Origin: Rhodobacter sp.
GTDB lineage: Bacteria > Pseudomonadota > Alphaproteobacteria > Rhodobacterales > Rhodobacteraceae
Length of the DNA stretch: 64,000 nucleotides
Assembly (NCBI GenBank): GCA_020250175.1
Contig: JADCEN010000018.1
Span: 1-64,000 of the forward strand
Reading direction: 5' to 3'
In this document: piece after piece, positions 9,179 through 17,715 of the stretch
How positions within the stretch are numbered: the stretch's first letter is position 1
Layout: each line of letters begins with the position of its first letter
The notes under the pieces: generated by a model
Seen by the model: the letters and a program-made list of their open reading frames with translations, nothing else
What the model was told of the DNA's origin: nothing
The model's database searches: none
Position numbers and translations under genes: made by a program

Positions 9179-10870
9179 ATGTGGGACTACATCGTCGAAA
9201 CGCTCCGGGCCAACCCGCAACTCGCGATCTTCGCGACGCTGGCGGTCGGCTATTGGGTCGGGGCAAAAAAGTTCGGCAGCTTCAGCCTGGGCGCCGTGAC
9301 AGGGACGCTCCTCGCGGGTATTCTGATCGGACAGATCGGCATCGACATCTCGGGACAGGTGAAGTCGATCTTCTTCATCATGTTCCTCTTCGCAGTCGGC
9401 TTCGGTGTCGGCCCACAATTCGTCCGGGGGATCGCCACCGACGGCGCGCCGCAGGCGCTTTTCGCCGTCGTGGTCTCCGCCCTCTGCCTGCTCGGGGTCT
9501 ACATAGCGGCCATCGTGTCTGGCTACGGCCCCGGCCTTGCGGCGGGGCTTCTGGCCGGGTCGCAGACCATCTCGGCCTCGATCGGTCTCGCGACCGACGC
9601 AATCAACACCTCGGGGATGACCCCGGAACAGGCGCAGGCCGAGCTGGACCTGATCCCGGTCGCCTATGCCATCACCTACCTCTTTGGGACGGTCGGGACT
9701 GGCTGGATCCTCGTCTTCTTCGGGCCTAAGCTGCTTGGCGTGAACCTTGAAGAGGAATGCGCCCGATATGAGCGCGAGATGTCGGTCGGTGCCCCCGAGT
9801 CCGGCTTCATGAGTGCCCGCCGCAAGCGCGAGCTCCGCGCCTACCGCGTGCAGGAAGGTGGCAAGGCCGTGGGCCTTACGGTTTCCCAAGCCGAAACCAC
9901 GCTGGCACCTGGTGAACGCGTCTTCGTCGAAGGTATCCGAAGCGGCGGTACGGTCATTGAGGTCACGCCCGACACCGTCCTCAAGGCAGGAGACGTGGTC
10001 GCCGTTACTGGGCGGCGTGAGCTTCTCGTGAATACCCTTGGCCAGGGCGTCGAGGTCGACGATGAGGACCTTCTGAACGTTCCTGTCGAAGCGGTCGATG
10101 TGGTTCTGACGAACAAGGCCCTGGACGGCAAGACACTGGCCGAAGCGGCCGCCGATCCCCATGCCCGCGGCGTCTTCCTCAATTCGATCCGGCGCGGATC
10201 GGCGGCTGTCAACATTCCTGTTCTGCCGCAGACGAAGCTTAACCGGGGCGATATCCTGCGGGTCGTAGGGACCAAGGCCAGCATAGATCGCTTCATCGCC
10301 GCAGCAGGCTTCGCAGACCGCCCCGTCACCGTCACCAACATGACCCTTGTGGGTCTGGCCATCCTGATCGGCGGCATGATCGGTGCCTATGTTCTTCCCA
10401 TCGGCGGTGTCCCGATCACACTTTCCACCTCGGGCGGCGCACTTATCGCCGGTATCTTCGTGGGCTGGCTTCGGACCATCAAGCCCTGGATCGGCAACGT
10501 GCCCCAGCCGACCTTGTGGTTCATGAACTCGGTTGGCCTCAACGTCTTCATCGCGATCGTGGGGATCAGCTCCGGCCCGACCTTCATCTCTGGTCTCCAG
10601 CAAGCTGGCTTCGGCATCTTCTTCTGGGGCCTCTTCGCGACGGCAATGCCGATGCTTCTCGCGCCCCTTGTCGGAAAGTACCTGTTCCGGTTCGACCCTG
10701 CGATCAACCTTGGCTGCTGCGGCGGCGCGCGGACGTCGACTGCCTCGGTCGCCATGGTGGGCGAGGTGGCAAAAAGCGATGTGCCGATGCTGGGCTATAC
10801 GGTGCCCTACGCCGTAAGCAACACGCTCCTGACGCTCTGGGGCCTGGTAATCGTGCTCCTCCTGACATGA
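9179..10870 (+). CDS. AspT-type aspartate:alanine antiporter family protein (copy 1)
   Basis: The 563-residue inner-membrane transporter has two bundles of about five hydrophobic segments (residues 1-170 and 390-563). Between them is a large cytosolic region with two RCK_C/TrkA-C-like domains (GERVFVEGIRSGGTVIEV; KLNRGDILRVVG). This is the architecture of the AAE family, whose founding member AspT exchanges aspartate for alanine and generates proton motive force together with a decarboxylase. Conserved glycine-rich stretches include FLFAVGFGVGPQFV and GLLAGSQTISASIG. A Shine-Dalgarno-like AAGGG precedes the ATG. It lies 96 bases after the decarboxylase. The actual substrate may differ from aspartate. 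Confidence 0.8.
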   Translation: MWDYIVETLRANPQLAIFATLAVGYWVGAKKFGSFSLGAVTGTLLAGILIGQIGIDISGQVKSIFFIMFLFAVGFGVGPQFVRGIATDGAPQALFAVVVSALCLLGVYIAAIVSGYGPGLAAGLLAGSQTISASIGLATDAINTSGMTPEQAQAELDLIPVAYAITYLFGTVGTGWILVFFGPKLLGVNLEEECARYEREMSVGAPESGFMSARRKRELRAYRVQEGGKAVGLTVSQAETTLAPGERVFVEGIRSGGTVIEVTPDTVLKAGDVVAVTGRRELLVNTLGQGVEVDDEDLLNVPVEAVDVVLTNKALDGKTLAEAAADPHARGVFLNSIRRGSAAVNIPVLPQTKLNRGDILRVVGTKASIDRFIAAAGFADRPVTVTNMTLVGLAILIGGMIGAYVLPIGGVPITLSTSGGALIAGIFVGWLRTIKPWIGNVPQPTLWFMNSVGLNVFIAIVGISSGPTFISGLQQAGFGIFFWGLFATAMPMLLAPLVGKYLFRFDPAINLGCCGGARTSTASVAMVGEVAKSDVPMLGYTVPYAVSNTLLTLWGLVIVLLLT

Positions 10871-10877
10871 GCAGACC

Positions 10878-10904
10878 AGGGCGGCGGCCGCGTGCCGCCG
10901 CCTT
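10878..10904 (+). terminator. GC-rich hairpin between the two antiporter genes
   Basis: GGCGGCGG (10880-10887) pairs with CCGCCGCC (10895-10902) around a 7-base loop. There is no long T-run, so it is more likely an mRNA-processing or stabilising hairpin, or an attenuator, than a strong terminator. Confidence 0.4.
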
Positions 10905-10971
10905 CACGGATCCGATTGACGTAACGCGCCGGAGCGGAAGTGGCTGACCGGCAAAACGCGGGAGAAGACCC

Positions 10972-12666
10972 ATGCAGTGGCTCGGCCATTTTCTCGAATC
11001 CTATCCCGAGCTTGCGGTCTTTCTGGCGGTCGGGATCGGATACATCCTGGGCGACATCAAGGTTGCGGGCATCGCCTTCGGTCCGGTCACCGGGTCACTG
11101 CTGGCCGGTCTGGCCATCGGTCAGTTCGCCGAGGTTCCGATCTCGGGCATGGCCAAGTCCTTCCTTTTCCTTCTGTTCCTGTTCGGTATCGGCTATTCGG
11201 TTGGACCACAGTTCCTGCAATCCTTGCAGCGCGACGGATTGCGGGCGCTTCTGCTGGCAATTGTCTGCACGGTAACCGGACTGGCGACCGCCTATACGAT
11301 CTCGCGGCTTCTGGGTCTTGATCCCGGCTACTCGGCGGGCCTTTTGTCGGGCGGCCTGACCCAGAGTGCGGCAATGGGCACGGCGACCGAAGCGGTGAAC
11401 CGTCTTGCAATCTCGGAAGAGCAGCGGGCCCTCTACGTCGCGCACATCGCCGTGGCAGACGCGGTGACCTACATCTTCGGCATCGCGGGCGCGATCTGGT
11501 TCTGCAGCGTGGGGGCGCCCAAGCTTCTCGGCGCCGACCTTGTCGCCGATGCCAAGGCGATCGAGGCGGAGCTTGGCCTTGAGCCCGAAAAGCGCGAAGT
11601 TCTGTCAGGCTACCGAGCTTTCGAGTTGCGCGCCTTCCGGCTTCCTCCGGACGCTGAATTCGCGGGCCATACCGTGGGCGAAGCGGAACGCCGTTACGCC
11701 GCCGACCGCTTCTTCATCGTTCGGCTACGCCGAGGTAACGAGATTCTCCCCGCCACCGAGGATCTTTTGCTGAAAGTCGGAGACGTCGTCGCAATCAGCG
11801 GCCACCACAAGGCGATGGTCGAGAAACTGGGCGAGCGTCACGCAGCCGAGGTCGAGGATGCCGAGTTACTGGATATCCCGATGAAGTTGGTTGAGGTGCT
11901 TCTGTCCGAGCGCGACATGGACGGAATCACGCTGGCAAAGGTTGCCAAGCAGCCGTGGGCGCGTGGCCTCTACCTGCGCAGCCTGCGGCGCGGCACACAG
12001 GAAATTCCCATCGGCCGCCAGGTTACATTGGCCCGGGGTGACGTGCTGACGCTTCTGGGTCCGGAAGATGCCGTCAACCTTGCAACCCCTCGCTTCGGGC
12101 CGGTCATCGCGCCCACGACGTCGACAGACTTCGTCGTGCTCGGCCTAGCGATCTTCTTCGGAGGCCTCGTGGGCGTCCTTGCAAGCGTCACGATCGGCGG
12201 TGCCGTCATCTCCATTGGAACAAGCGTAGGCGCGCTCCTCGCGGGGCTCCTTGTGGGGCATATGCGGACGCGCCACCCCCTCTTTGGCCGCATACCCGAT
12301 GGGGCGGTGTCGCTCATGACCTCGCTCGGGCTCGCGGCCTTCGTGGCGATGACCGGCCTTCATGCCGGGCCGGTGTTTCTTGGGGCTATCCAGGAAGTCG
12401 GCATCGGATTGTTCTTCGGCGGCATGGCTGTGACGATGGTGCCGCTGATCACCGGCCTTCTCTTCGGACGGTTCGTGCTTGGCATGAAATCCGTCCTGCT
12501 TCTGGGGTCACTCGCGGGCGCGCTTACGATGACCGCTGCGATGGGCGCAGTTCAGCAGCGCTCACAAAGCCCGGTTGCCGTTCTTGGCTACACGCCAGCC
12601 TATCCGATCGCGAACATCCTGCTCACGCTTTGGGGAACAGTCATCATCATCCTCACCGCCGGTTAG
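10972..12666 (+). CDS. AspT-type aspartate:alanine antiporter family protein (copy 2)
   Basis: The 564-residue paralogue of the preceding gene has the same layout: five N-terminal membrane segments with FLFLLFLFGIGYSVGPQFL, a cytosolic pair of RCK_C-like domains (DRFFIVRLRRGNEILPATED; VTLARGDVLTLLG), and a second membrane bundle from about residue 380. The two copies are similar over their whole length but clearly diverged, which suggests an old duplication and possibly a heteromeric or dual-substrate exchanger. It starts 102 bases after copy 1. The gene closes the decarboxylase operon and is the last clear backbone gene before the island. Confidence 0.8.
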   Translation: MQWLGHFLESYPELAVFLAVGIGYILGDIKVAGIAFGPVTGSLLAGLAIGQFAEVPISGMAKSFLFLLFLFGIGYSVGPQFLQSLQRDGLRALLLAIVCTVTGLATAYTISRLLGLDPGYSAGLLSGGLTQSAAMGTATEAVNRLAISEEQRALYVAHIAVADAVTYIFGIAGAIWFCSVGAPKLLGADLVADAKAIEAELGLEPEKREVLSGYRAFELRAFRLPPDAEFAGHTVGEAERRYAADRFFIVRLRRGNEILPATEDLLLKVGDVVAISGHHKAMVEKLGERHAAEVEDAELLDIPMKLVEVLLSERDMDGITLAKVAKQPWARGLYLRSLRRGTQEIPIGRQVTLARGDVLTLLGPEDAVNLATPRFGPVIAPTTSTDFVVLGLAIFFGGLVGVLASVTIGGAVISIGTSVGALLAGLLVGHMRTRHPLFGRIPDGAVSLMTSLGLAAFVAMTGLHAGPVFLGAIQEVGIGLFFGGMAVTMVPLITGLLFGRFVLGMKSVLLLGSLAGALTMTAAMGAVQQRSQSPVAVLGYTPAYPIANILLTLWGTVIIILTAG

Positions 12667-13097
12667 CCAATAGGGTAAGAGCAGCCGTTCGTATGATCAG
12701 CAGCGAAGGGCTGCTTTCCGCCCTTCACGTTGGTACTGCGTGGCCTCCTTGCGGGAACAGACTACCTGCAACGAATGACCGCTTCGTCTACAATGCTGAG
12801 CGATTTGGAACTTGGAGAGATCCGAAAACTGGATCGGGGAGAACGTGGATTGGGTCGACAATCTGCTCCCGGCTCGTCTCAGCGTACGTGCCTTGACGCC
12901 CCTGGAGAGCTTCCAGCAATGCCGCCTGCAACCGCGCTACGAAGGCTTCAGGAGCCAACATGGACAACAGCCGATCCGGATTCCCATGTTGTACCAGCGA
13001 TTTCCGGCTGTTCCGTGCGACACGTCACCGACGTTACAAGCCAAAAAATATGCTAACAATATGAAAATATTAGGTTATTTAGAAAACAGGGCTGACC
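12667..13097. other. Intergenic region before the left repeat
   Basis: I see no convincing gene. A hairpin (GAAGGGC 12705-12711, GCCCTTC 12720-12726, no T-run) lies just after the antiporter gene and may end its transcript. From about 13030 the DNA becomes notably AT-rich up to the repeat at 13098. The sequence immediately before that repeat does not fold as the 5' half of a tRNA. Confidence 0.5.
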
Positions 13098-13144
13098 CTC
13101 ATAACCTGAAGGTCACAGGTTCAAATCCTGTCCCCGCAACCAAA
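13098..13144 (+). repeat. Left 47-bp attachment repeat (tRNA-fMet 3' half)
   Basis: The repeat starts CTCATAACC, the CAT anticodon loop. It continues through a T-arm (ACAGGTTCAAATCCTGT) and acceptor strand and ends in CCA plus AA. It is identical to 57263-57309. Matching sequence stops at both edges. The upstream DNA is AT-rich and cannot supply the D-arm, so this is a fragment and not a functional tRNA gene. Confidence 0.85.
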
Positions 13145-13171
13145 TCTAGAAAACATATCAAGACGTTACAG

Positions 13172-13193
13172 GCCGCCCTCCGGGCGGCTTTTT
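13172..13193 (+). terminator. Rho-independent terminator
   Basis: GCCGCCC (13172-13178), a 3-base loop, GGGCGGC (13182-13188) and then TTTTT. It sits 28 bases after the left tRNA fragment, so it may be the native terminator of the original tRNA gene. Confidence 0.8.
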
Positions 13194-13207
13194 GCATTCC
13201 AAATTGC

Positions 13208-13226
13208 ACGTCCACACCACGTCCAC
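13208..13226 (+). repeat. Integrase arm-like direct repeat, left end
   Basis: Two copies of ACGTCCAC start 11 bases apart (13208 and 13219). The same spacing and near-identical octamers recur at 57102 and 57113, between the integrase gene and the right repeat. One helical turn between sites is usual for arm-type integrase binding. Binding itself is inferred. Confidence 0.5.
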
Positions 13227-13733
13227 GTTGAAAAGTTTTCGAAACGAGAACATCCGTTCATGGTGTGTTCTCTACCCGTTCGCATCGGCCAACATCCTCG
13301 CGCTCTGTTGGAGAAGGCAGAACAGCGAAGGTTCGCCCACGGCGGGACGAAATACAGCAACCTGGCAGTTTTGGTCGCCTTCCCACTCGAATGCAGTGGC
13401 CGCTCGCGATGAAGACCACCACTTCGCGCGGCACTCCTCCCTTCAGCCGTCACCAACGTCGACAACGGCCCCCACCGGCGGCGCTCTTTCCCCATGGCCA
13501 GCGCCTCGCACCCCGCGGCTTCGTCCTTCCGATATTTGTCAACGTGGACCGCCACCACTAGGCGGTTCATGTCGCGCAGCTGTCCGCATCGAAAACCTTC
13601 CGGAAAGCTGACATTCGCAGTGCCACGAATGAACGGCGGCTCAGTGGCACAATCGGATAGCGAAAACTTGGTGCGGGATCGTGTCCCGACGCATGGTGTA
13701 AGAGCGCCGACCTCGGGAAGGGTCCGAGACTGA
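13227..13733. other. Gene-free stretch with probable IS256-type end
   Basis: No reading frame here looks coding. Around 13677-13707, just beyond the stop of the IS256-like remnant, the minus strand reads CTCTTACACCATGCGTCGGG, which resembles IS256-family termini. The remainder shows no structure I can interpret. Confidence 0.3.
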
Positions 13734-14240
13734 TCAGGCTGCCGCGGCGGGCAGCCTGACTTTGGGTTTGTCGGTGACACGGGCGAGCGTTTCAAGCGAC
13801 AAGTAGCGCCGCGCGACGGCCCATTCGTCATTGGTCTCCAGCATGAGTGCACCGACAAGGCGGATGATGGCCTCGTCATTGGGGAAGAAGCCGATTGCAT
13901 CGGCCCGTCGCTTGATCTCCCGGTTTACCTATTCGAGGGGATTCGTCCTCGCGATCTGCGTCCAGTGCTCCTTGGGAAAATCCACGTAGGCGAGCACGTC
14001 GTCGTGGGATGCGTCCACCATGGCCGCGAGCTTGGGCTGCTTCTCGCGCAGGGCGTCGGCAACGACAGCCCACTGCGCTTCGGCGTCGACCTTGGTTTCC
14101 TACGCGAAGATCGTATTCAGCATCGCCGCCACCGCAGTGCGCTGCTTGGCTGGGGCGTGGGCGAGAACGTTTCGCAGCCTGCGAGCTGTGGCATTCTGAT
14201 CAAGCAGGCCCGCGCCGACCATCAAGGTGACAATCAGCGC
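13734..14240 (-). pseudogene. IS256 (Mutator)-family transposase remnant
   Basis: The minus strand reads through LRNVLAHAPAKQRTAVAAML, then KEHWTQIARTNPLE, VNREIKRRADAIGFFPND and ALMLETNDEWAVARRYLSLE, ending in RLPAAAA. This is the conserved C-terminal third of IS256-type DDE transposases. Amber codons interrupt it at 14100-14102 and 13929-13931, at places where the family has Gln and Arg-like residues. The N-terminal two thirds are missing. It is a dead fragment at the left margin of catabolic block 1. Confidence 0.75.
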
Positions 14241-14538
14241 CGGCTACAACATTCCGTAGGACAGCATCCAGGAAAGCATGCGGAACGGCGCGCGGCCGCG
14301 ACTGAATGGCCCCGGCGATCACGGCACTTGTAAGGCTCACCTGCGTCCGGGCCATCTGGAGGATCAGCGTCGCGCGCCGTTCGTCAGCTTCGACAGAACC
14401 CCGGCGGGCGGCGGCCTTGCTTTGGTTGCCCACCCTTGCCCGCGCATCTCCGCGGTTGCGGAAGACCTGTGCAAGTGCTTCGCTTTCCGCTTCGATCACT
14501 CGTTTGTGGGCGGTCCACGCCGTGATCACCTGATGCAA
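14200..14538 (-). CDS. Doubtful 112-residue hypothetical protein
   Basis: The frame starts MHQVITAWTAHKRVIEAESEALAQ and contains an Arg/Ala-rich helical stretch and a hydrophobic segment (VSLTSAVIAGAI). Its 3' end runs into the IS256 remnant (DAVLRNVVAGAD), so it may be a chimera rather than a gene. I do not recognise it. Confidence 0.2.
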   Translation of the reverse strand: MHQVITAWTAHKRVIEAESEALAQVFRNRGDARARVGNQSKAAARRGSVEADERRATLILQMARTQVSLTSAVIAGAIQSRPRAVPHAFLDAVLRNVVAGADCHLDGRRGPA

Positions 14539-14722
14539 TTCCCGGTCCGCAGATGTTTGAGGTCCGCCTGGATGGCGGCATCGTGCTGGCGACAGGCCGC
14601 CGTCGCCGGGACGGACAGCTTTTGCGACCTGCCCAGGGCGCAGGACTTATCGGCGGAATCGGGCCAGGCCCGCAACAGCGTTGCCGTCTGTTGACCCCAA
14701 GGCTTGCAGGTTACGGGCCTGA

Positions 14723-16186
14723 TTAAAGCATTGGATAGCTGGGCGTGAAGATCTCTTCGACCGGGGGATGGTGAAGGGTGCGTTGGGGGTATTTGGCGAT
14801 CAGCCCTTCGAACTGCGCCTGCGCGCGGGCATGCCATGTTGAAAGGTCAATACCCGGCAATTGCCGGTCGCGCATCACCACGCGTCCGTTGATGATAGAG
14901 GTTCTGAAATCGCGGCCTGTGCCCGACAGCATCATCGTCTGTATCGGATCGATGACCTGCCCGATCGCGAAATCCGACAGGTCGAAGATCGTCATGTCAG
15001 CCTTTGCCCCCGGCGCGAGGCGGCCAAGGTCGGGTCGGCCAAGGGCGTCGGCCGCGTGGACCGTCGCCGCGTCGTAGAAGTCGGCGGACGAACAGGCGGT
15101 GACCGATTGGTCGGCGACGCGGCACAGACTGATCCCCAGCCGCATGTTTTCCACCATGTCGGGCGGAAAGGTGTCGGTCCCCAGCCCGATGCGCACCCCA
15201 GCAGCCTTCAGCCGCGCGAAGCTCTCCATCGACCCGCCATAACGCGACAGCACCAGTGGGCAGTGGATCAGCGTCGCCCCGGCATCGCGCAGCAGGCCCA
15301 CGTCATCGCCCTTGCGCGCCACGCGGCTGTGCCCGGTGATGAAGACCCCATGCGGCAGCAGCGCCCGCGGTCCGAGGAACCCCAGCGAGGACAGCCATTC
15401 CAGCGGGGTCATGTCGTAGCGCGCGACGATACTGTCGAACTCGTCCATGCTTTGACAGCAGTGCAGCCTTGACGGCACGCCGAAGTCTTTCGCAACCTCG
15501 GCCGTGCGGCGGATCAGATCGGGCGTGCAGTTCTCGATCCGGTCAGGGGCCAGCATGCCGCGGATCAGCCCGCCCTGCGTGCCGTCAAAGGTGCGGATGA
15601 AGCGTTCGGCATCGGCCAGCCCGCGCAGCCCGCGCGCCTCGTCCCAGTGGGTGGTGAAGCTGCCGTCGGCCCGAACGACCTCCACCCCCGTCATGTAGCA
15701 GGGGCCCAGGTAGGCCCTGATGCCGACCTCGGCGGCGCTTTCGGCCGAGCGGGCGAATTCGTCATAGGTCTCTGCCCATTCGCGGTAGAACATCGAGGTG
15801 ATGGGCAAGGCGGTGGTGATGCCGTTCCGGATCAGCTGGGCAAAGGCATACTTCATCTTGAAGGTCTGCTCGTCGGGCGAATACATTTCGACCGGGCCTG
15901 CGGCGACATAGTCCTCGGGCCAGGTGCGGCCTTTGGCCCAGTCGGGCTGGTTGTCGAAGGCCAGAACCGTCGTATCCAGATCGCCCAGCGCGTTCAGGTC
16001 GATGAACCCGGGGCCAAGGACGGCATTGCCGCCGTCGATCTCGTGATCGACCGGGCCATCGAAGCCACGGCCGACGAACAGGATCGTGTCACCGCGAAAG
16101 ACGACCTCGCCATCGCGCAGGATGCGGTGCGAATTGCCATCCCAGGCGATGACGTGGCGGGCGCGGACGCGGGTGGTCTGGGTCAT
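14723..16186 (-). CDS. Amidohydrolase (chlorohydrolase/deaminase type) lacking the HxH motif
   Basis: The 487-residue TIM-barrel protein resembles the AtzA/TrzN/SAH-deaminase group. The composite beta-sandwich halves lie at residues 1-60 and about 400-440 (GRLAPGAKADMTIFDLSDFA; IINGRVVMRDRQ). In place of the metal-binding HxH after PGF, this protein has PGFIDLNALGDLD (residues 59-71, N65-A66-L67). Later positions retain His and Asp candidates (RLHCCQSMDEF, GVFITGHSR, GLGTDTFPPD). It may use one metal differently, or it may not hydrolyse at all. Its 3' end lies next to transposase debris. Its start overlaps the stop of the upstream amidohydrolase by ATGA, so it is co-translated. No signal peptide is present, so it is cytosolic. 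Confidence 0.75.
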   Translation of the reverse strand: MTQTTRVRARHVIAWDGNSHRILRDGEVVFRGDTILFVGRGFDGPVDHEIDGGNAVLGPGFIDLNALGDLDTTVLAFDNQPDWAKGRTWPEDYVAAGPVEMYSPDEQTFKMKYAFAQLIRNGITTALPITSMFYREWAETYDEFARSAESAAEVGIRAYLGPCYMTGVEVVRADGSFTTHWDEARGLRGLADAERFIRTFDGTQGGLIRGMLAPDRIENCTPDLIRRTAEVAKDFGVPSRLHCCQSMDEFDSIVARYDMTPLEWLSSLGFLGPRALLPHGVFITGHSRVARKGDDVGLLRDAGATLIHCPLVLSRYGGSMESFARLKAAGVRIGLGTDTFPPDMVENMRLGISLCRVADQSVTACSSADFYDAATVHAADALGRPDLGRLAPGAKADMTIFDLSDFAIGQVIDPIQTMMLSGTGRDFRTSIINGRVVMRDRQLPGIDLSTWHARAQAQFEGLIAKYPQRTLHHPPVEEIFTPSYPML

Positions 16187-17715
16187 GTCGTAAGTCCTTT
16201 CCGGATGCCATCAGGGCGCGCCCAGCGGTCCATGCCCACGGGCGTGGCGAGCGCGCGGTCGTACATCGCCCGGTAATGCGGGGCGAGGTCCCGCGCGGCG
16301 TCCGAGCAGCGCGCCATGTAGTCGGCAAACTCGGCCGCGCAGGCGCGTGCCTCGGCCAGAAGGGCGGTCTCGTCCACGCGGGTCAGGCGGCCGTGGCGCA
16401 CCACGACCTCGCCATTCACAATCACCGTGCGCACCGAATTGCCGGTCTCGCAGTAGACCAGCTGGCGGCGGATGTCGTTCAGCGGCGTGAAGGCGAGGCT
16501 CGACAGGTCCAGCAGGGCAAGGTCCGCCTGCCAGCCGGGGGCGATCCGACCCGTGGGCACCGGCAGGCGCATCGCCCGCGCCCCGGCGTGGGTCAGCGCG
16601 CCCAGAATTTCCTGCGGGCTGATCCAGTTGCGGAACTCGGGGTCGGTGACGTTGTGGATCAGCCCGGCGACCTTGCCCACGGTCCACAGGTTGATCCCGT
16701 CATCGGTATTGGCCTCGTCATTGCCGAGGCAGACGTTGATCCCCGCCTGCCGCAGGTCGCGCCAGCGCATGATGCCGCTGCCGATCTTGAGGTTCGACAC
16801 CGGGTTGTGGGCCACCGAGGCGCCCGAATCCGCGATCAGCCGGATATCGTCATCGTCGATCCAGATAGCATGGATGACCAGCGCCTGTTCGTTCAGCACG
16901 CCCATGTCCTGCGCATAGCGGACCAGCGACTTGCCGAAATTCTCTTGCCCCAGAACGCGCTGCAACCGGGTTTCCAGGATGTGCATGTCATAGGGAATGT
17001 CGAGATCCCGCGCGATCCGGCCAAGGCCGAGGAAGTAGTCCGGTGTCACCCGCTGCGGTGCCGAACAACTGACCGCGGCACGCAGCCGCCCGTTTGCGCC
17101 GCCATGCCAGCGTTCGATGTAGCGGGCGTAATGGTCCAGAAGCGCGCGGTCCGTCATGCGCGGGGCGGCCAGCATCCGGTCGCGCAAGGGGGCGGGCAGG
17201 ATGTCGGACAGGAACGGATACTTCGCCGTCTCGGCCACGTTCGGCTGGTCCAGCGTCACCGTGGCGCGCATTCCGGCATCGGCATAGGCCTGAAGCACGG
17301 CATCCACCTCGGCCTCTGTGACGACAGGCACGAAGAAGCAGTCGTCATGCACCGAGGTGACGCCCTGCTTCAGCATCTCGATGATGCCCAGCATGGTGCG
17401 CACATAGGCGAAGCGCGGCGTCGCCACCCGGTCCATCAGGGGCGGCACTTCGAACAGCATGAACAGTTCGAGCGGCCAGTTCTCCAGCGCGCCCTTCATG
17501 AAATTGCCGGGCGAGTGGAAATGGCCGTTCACCAGACCGGGGATCAGCAGCATCCTCTCGGCCTCGATCACGGTCGCGTCGGGGGGCGCGCTTTCGGCGG
17601 CACCCGGGCCCACGGCGCGGATCAGACCGCCCTCGATCACCACATCGGCGCGCGGGTGCAGCCGGTCGCTGTCGTCAAGGGTCAGGACGGTCGCGTTGCG
17701 GATGACAGTGCTCAT
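16183..17715 (-). CDS. Amidohydrolase of the chlorohydrolase/aminohydrolase family
   Basis: The 510-residue metal-dependent hydrolase has a complete-looking active site: GHFH (H65, H67), the MHILETR metal His and Glu, VIHAIWID, AHNPVSNLKIGSG and the late Asp in GNDEANTDD. This pattern marks the ATZ/TRZ-like deaminases and dechlorinases that act on triazines, purines and pyrimidines by replacing an amino or halide group with hydroxyl. It is the middle of a seven-gene minus-strand operon with a peptide-type ABC importer and overlaps the genes on both sides by 4 bases. The substrate is likely the imported compound. Confidence 0.8.
   Translation of the reverse strand: MSTVIRNATVLTLDDSDRLHPRADVVIEGGLIRAVGPGAAESAPPDATVIEAERMLLIPGLVNGHFHSPGNFMKGALENWPLELFMLFEVPPLMDRVATPRFAYVRTMLGIIEMLKQGVTSVHDDCFFVPVVTEAEVDAVLQAYADAGMRATVTLDQPNVAETAKYPFLSDILPAPLRDRMLAAPRMTDRALLDHYARYIERWHGGANGRLRAAVSCSAPQRVTPDYFLGLGRIARDLDIPYDMHILETRLQRVLGQENFGKSLVRYAQDMGVLNEQALVIHAIWIDDDDIRLIADSGASVAHNPVSNLKIGSGIMRWRDLRQAGINVCLGNDEANTDDGINLWTVGKVAGLIHNVTDPEFRNWISPQEILGALTHAGARAMRLPVPTGRIAPGWQADLALLDLSSLAFTPLNDIRRQLVYCETGNSVRTVIVNGEVVVRHGRLTRVDETALLAEARACAAEFADYMARCSDAARDLAPHYRAMYDRALATPVGMDRWARPDGIRKGLTT

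Noticed and set aside
13098-13144. Functional tRNA-Met gene
   Set aside because: Only the 3' half is present, and the preceding AT-rich DNA cannot form the acceptor and D-stems.
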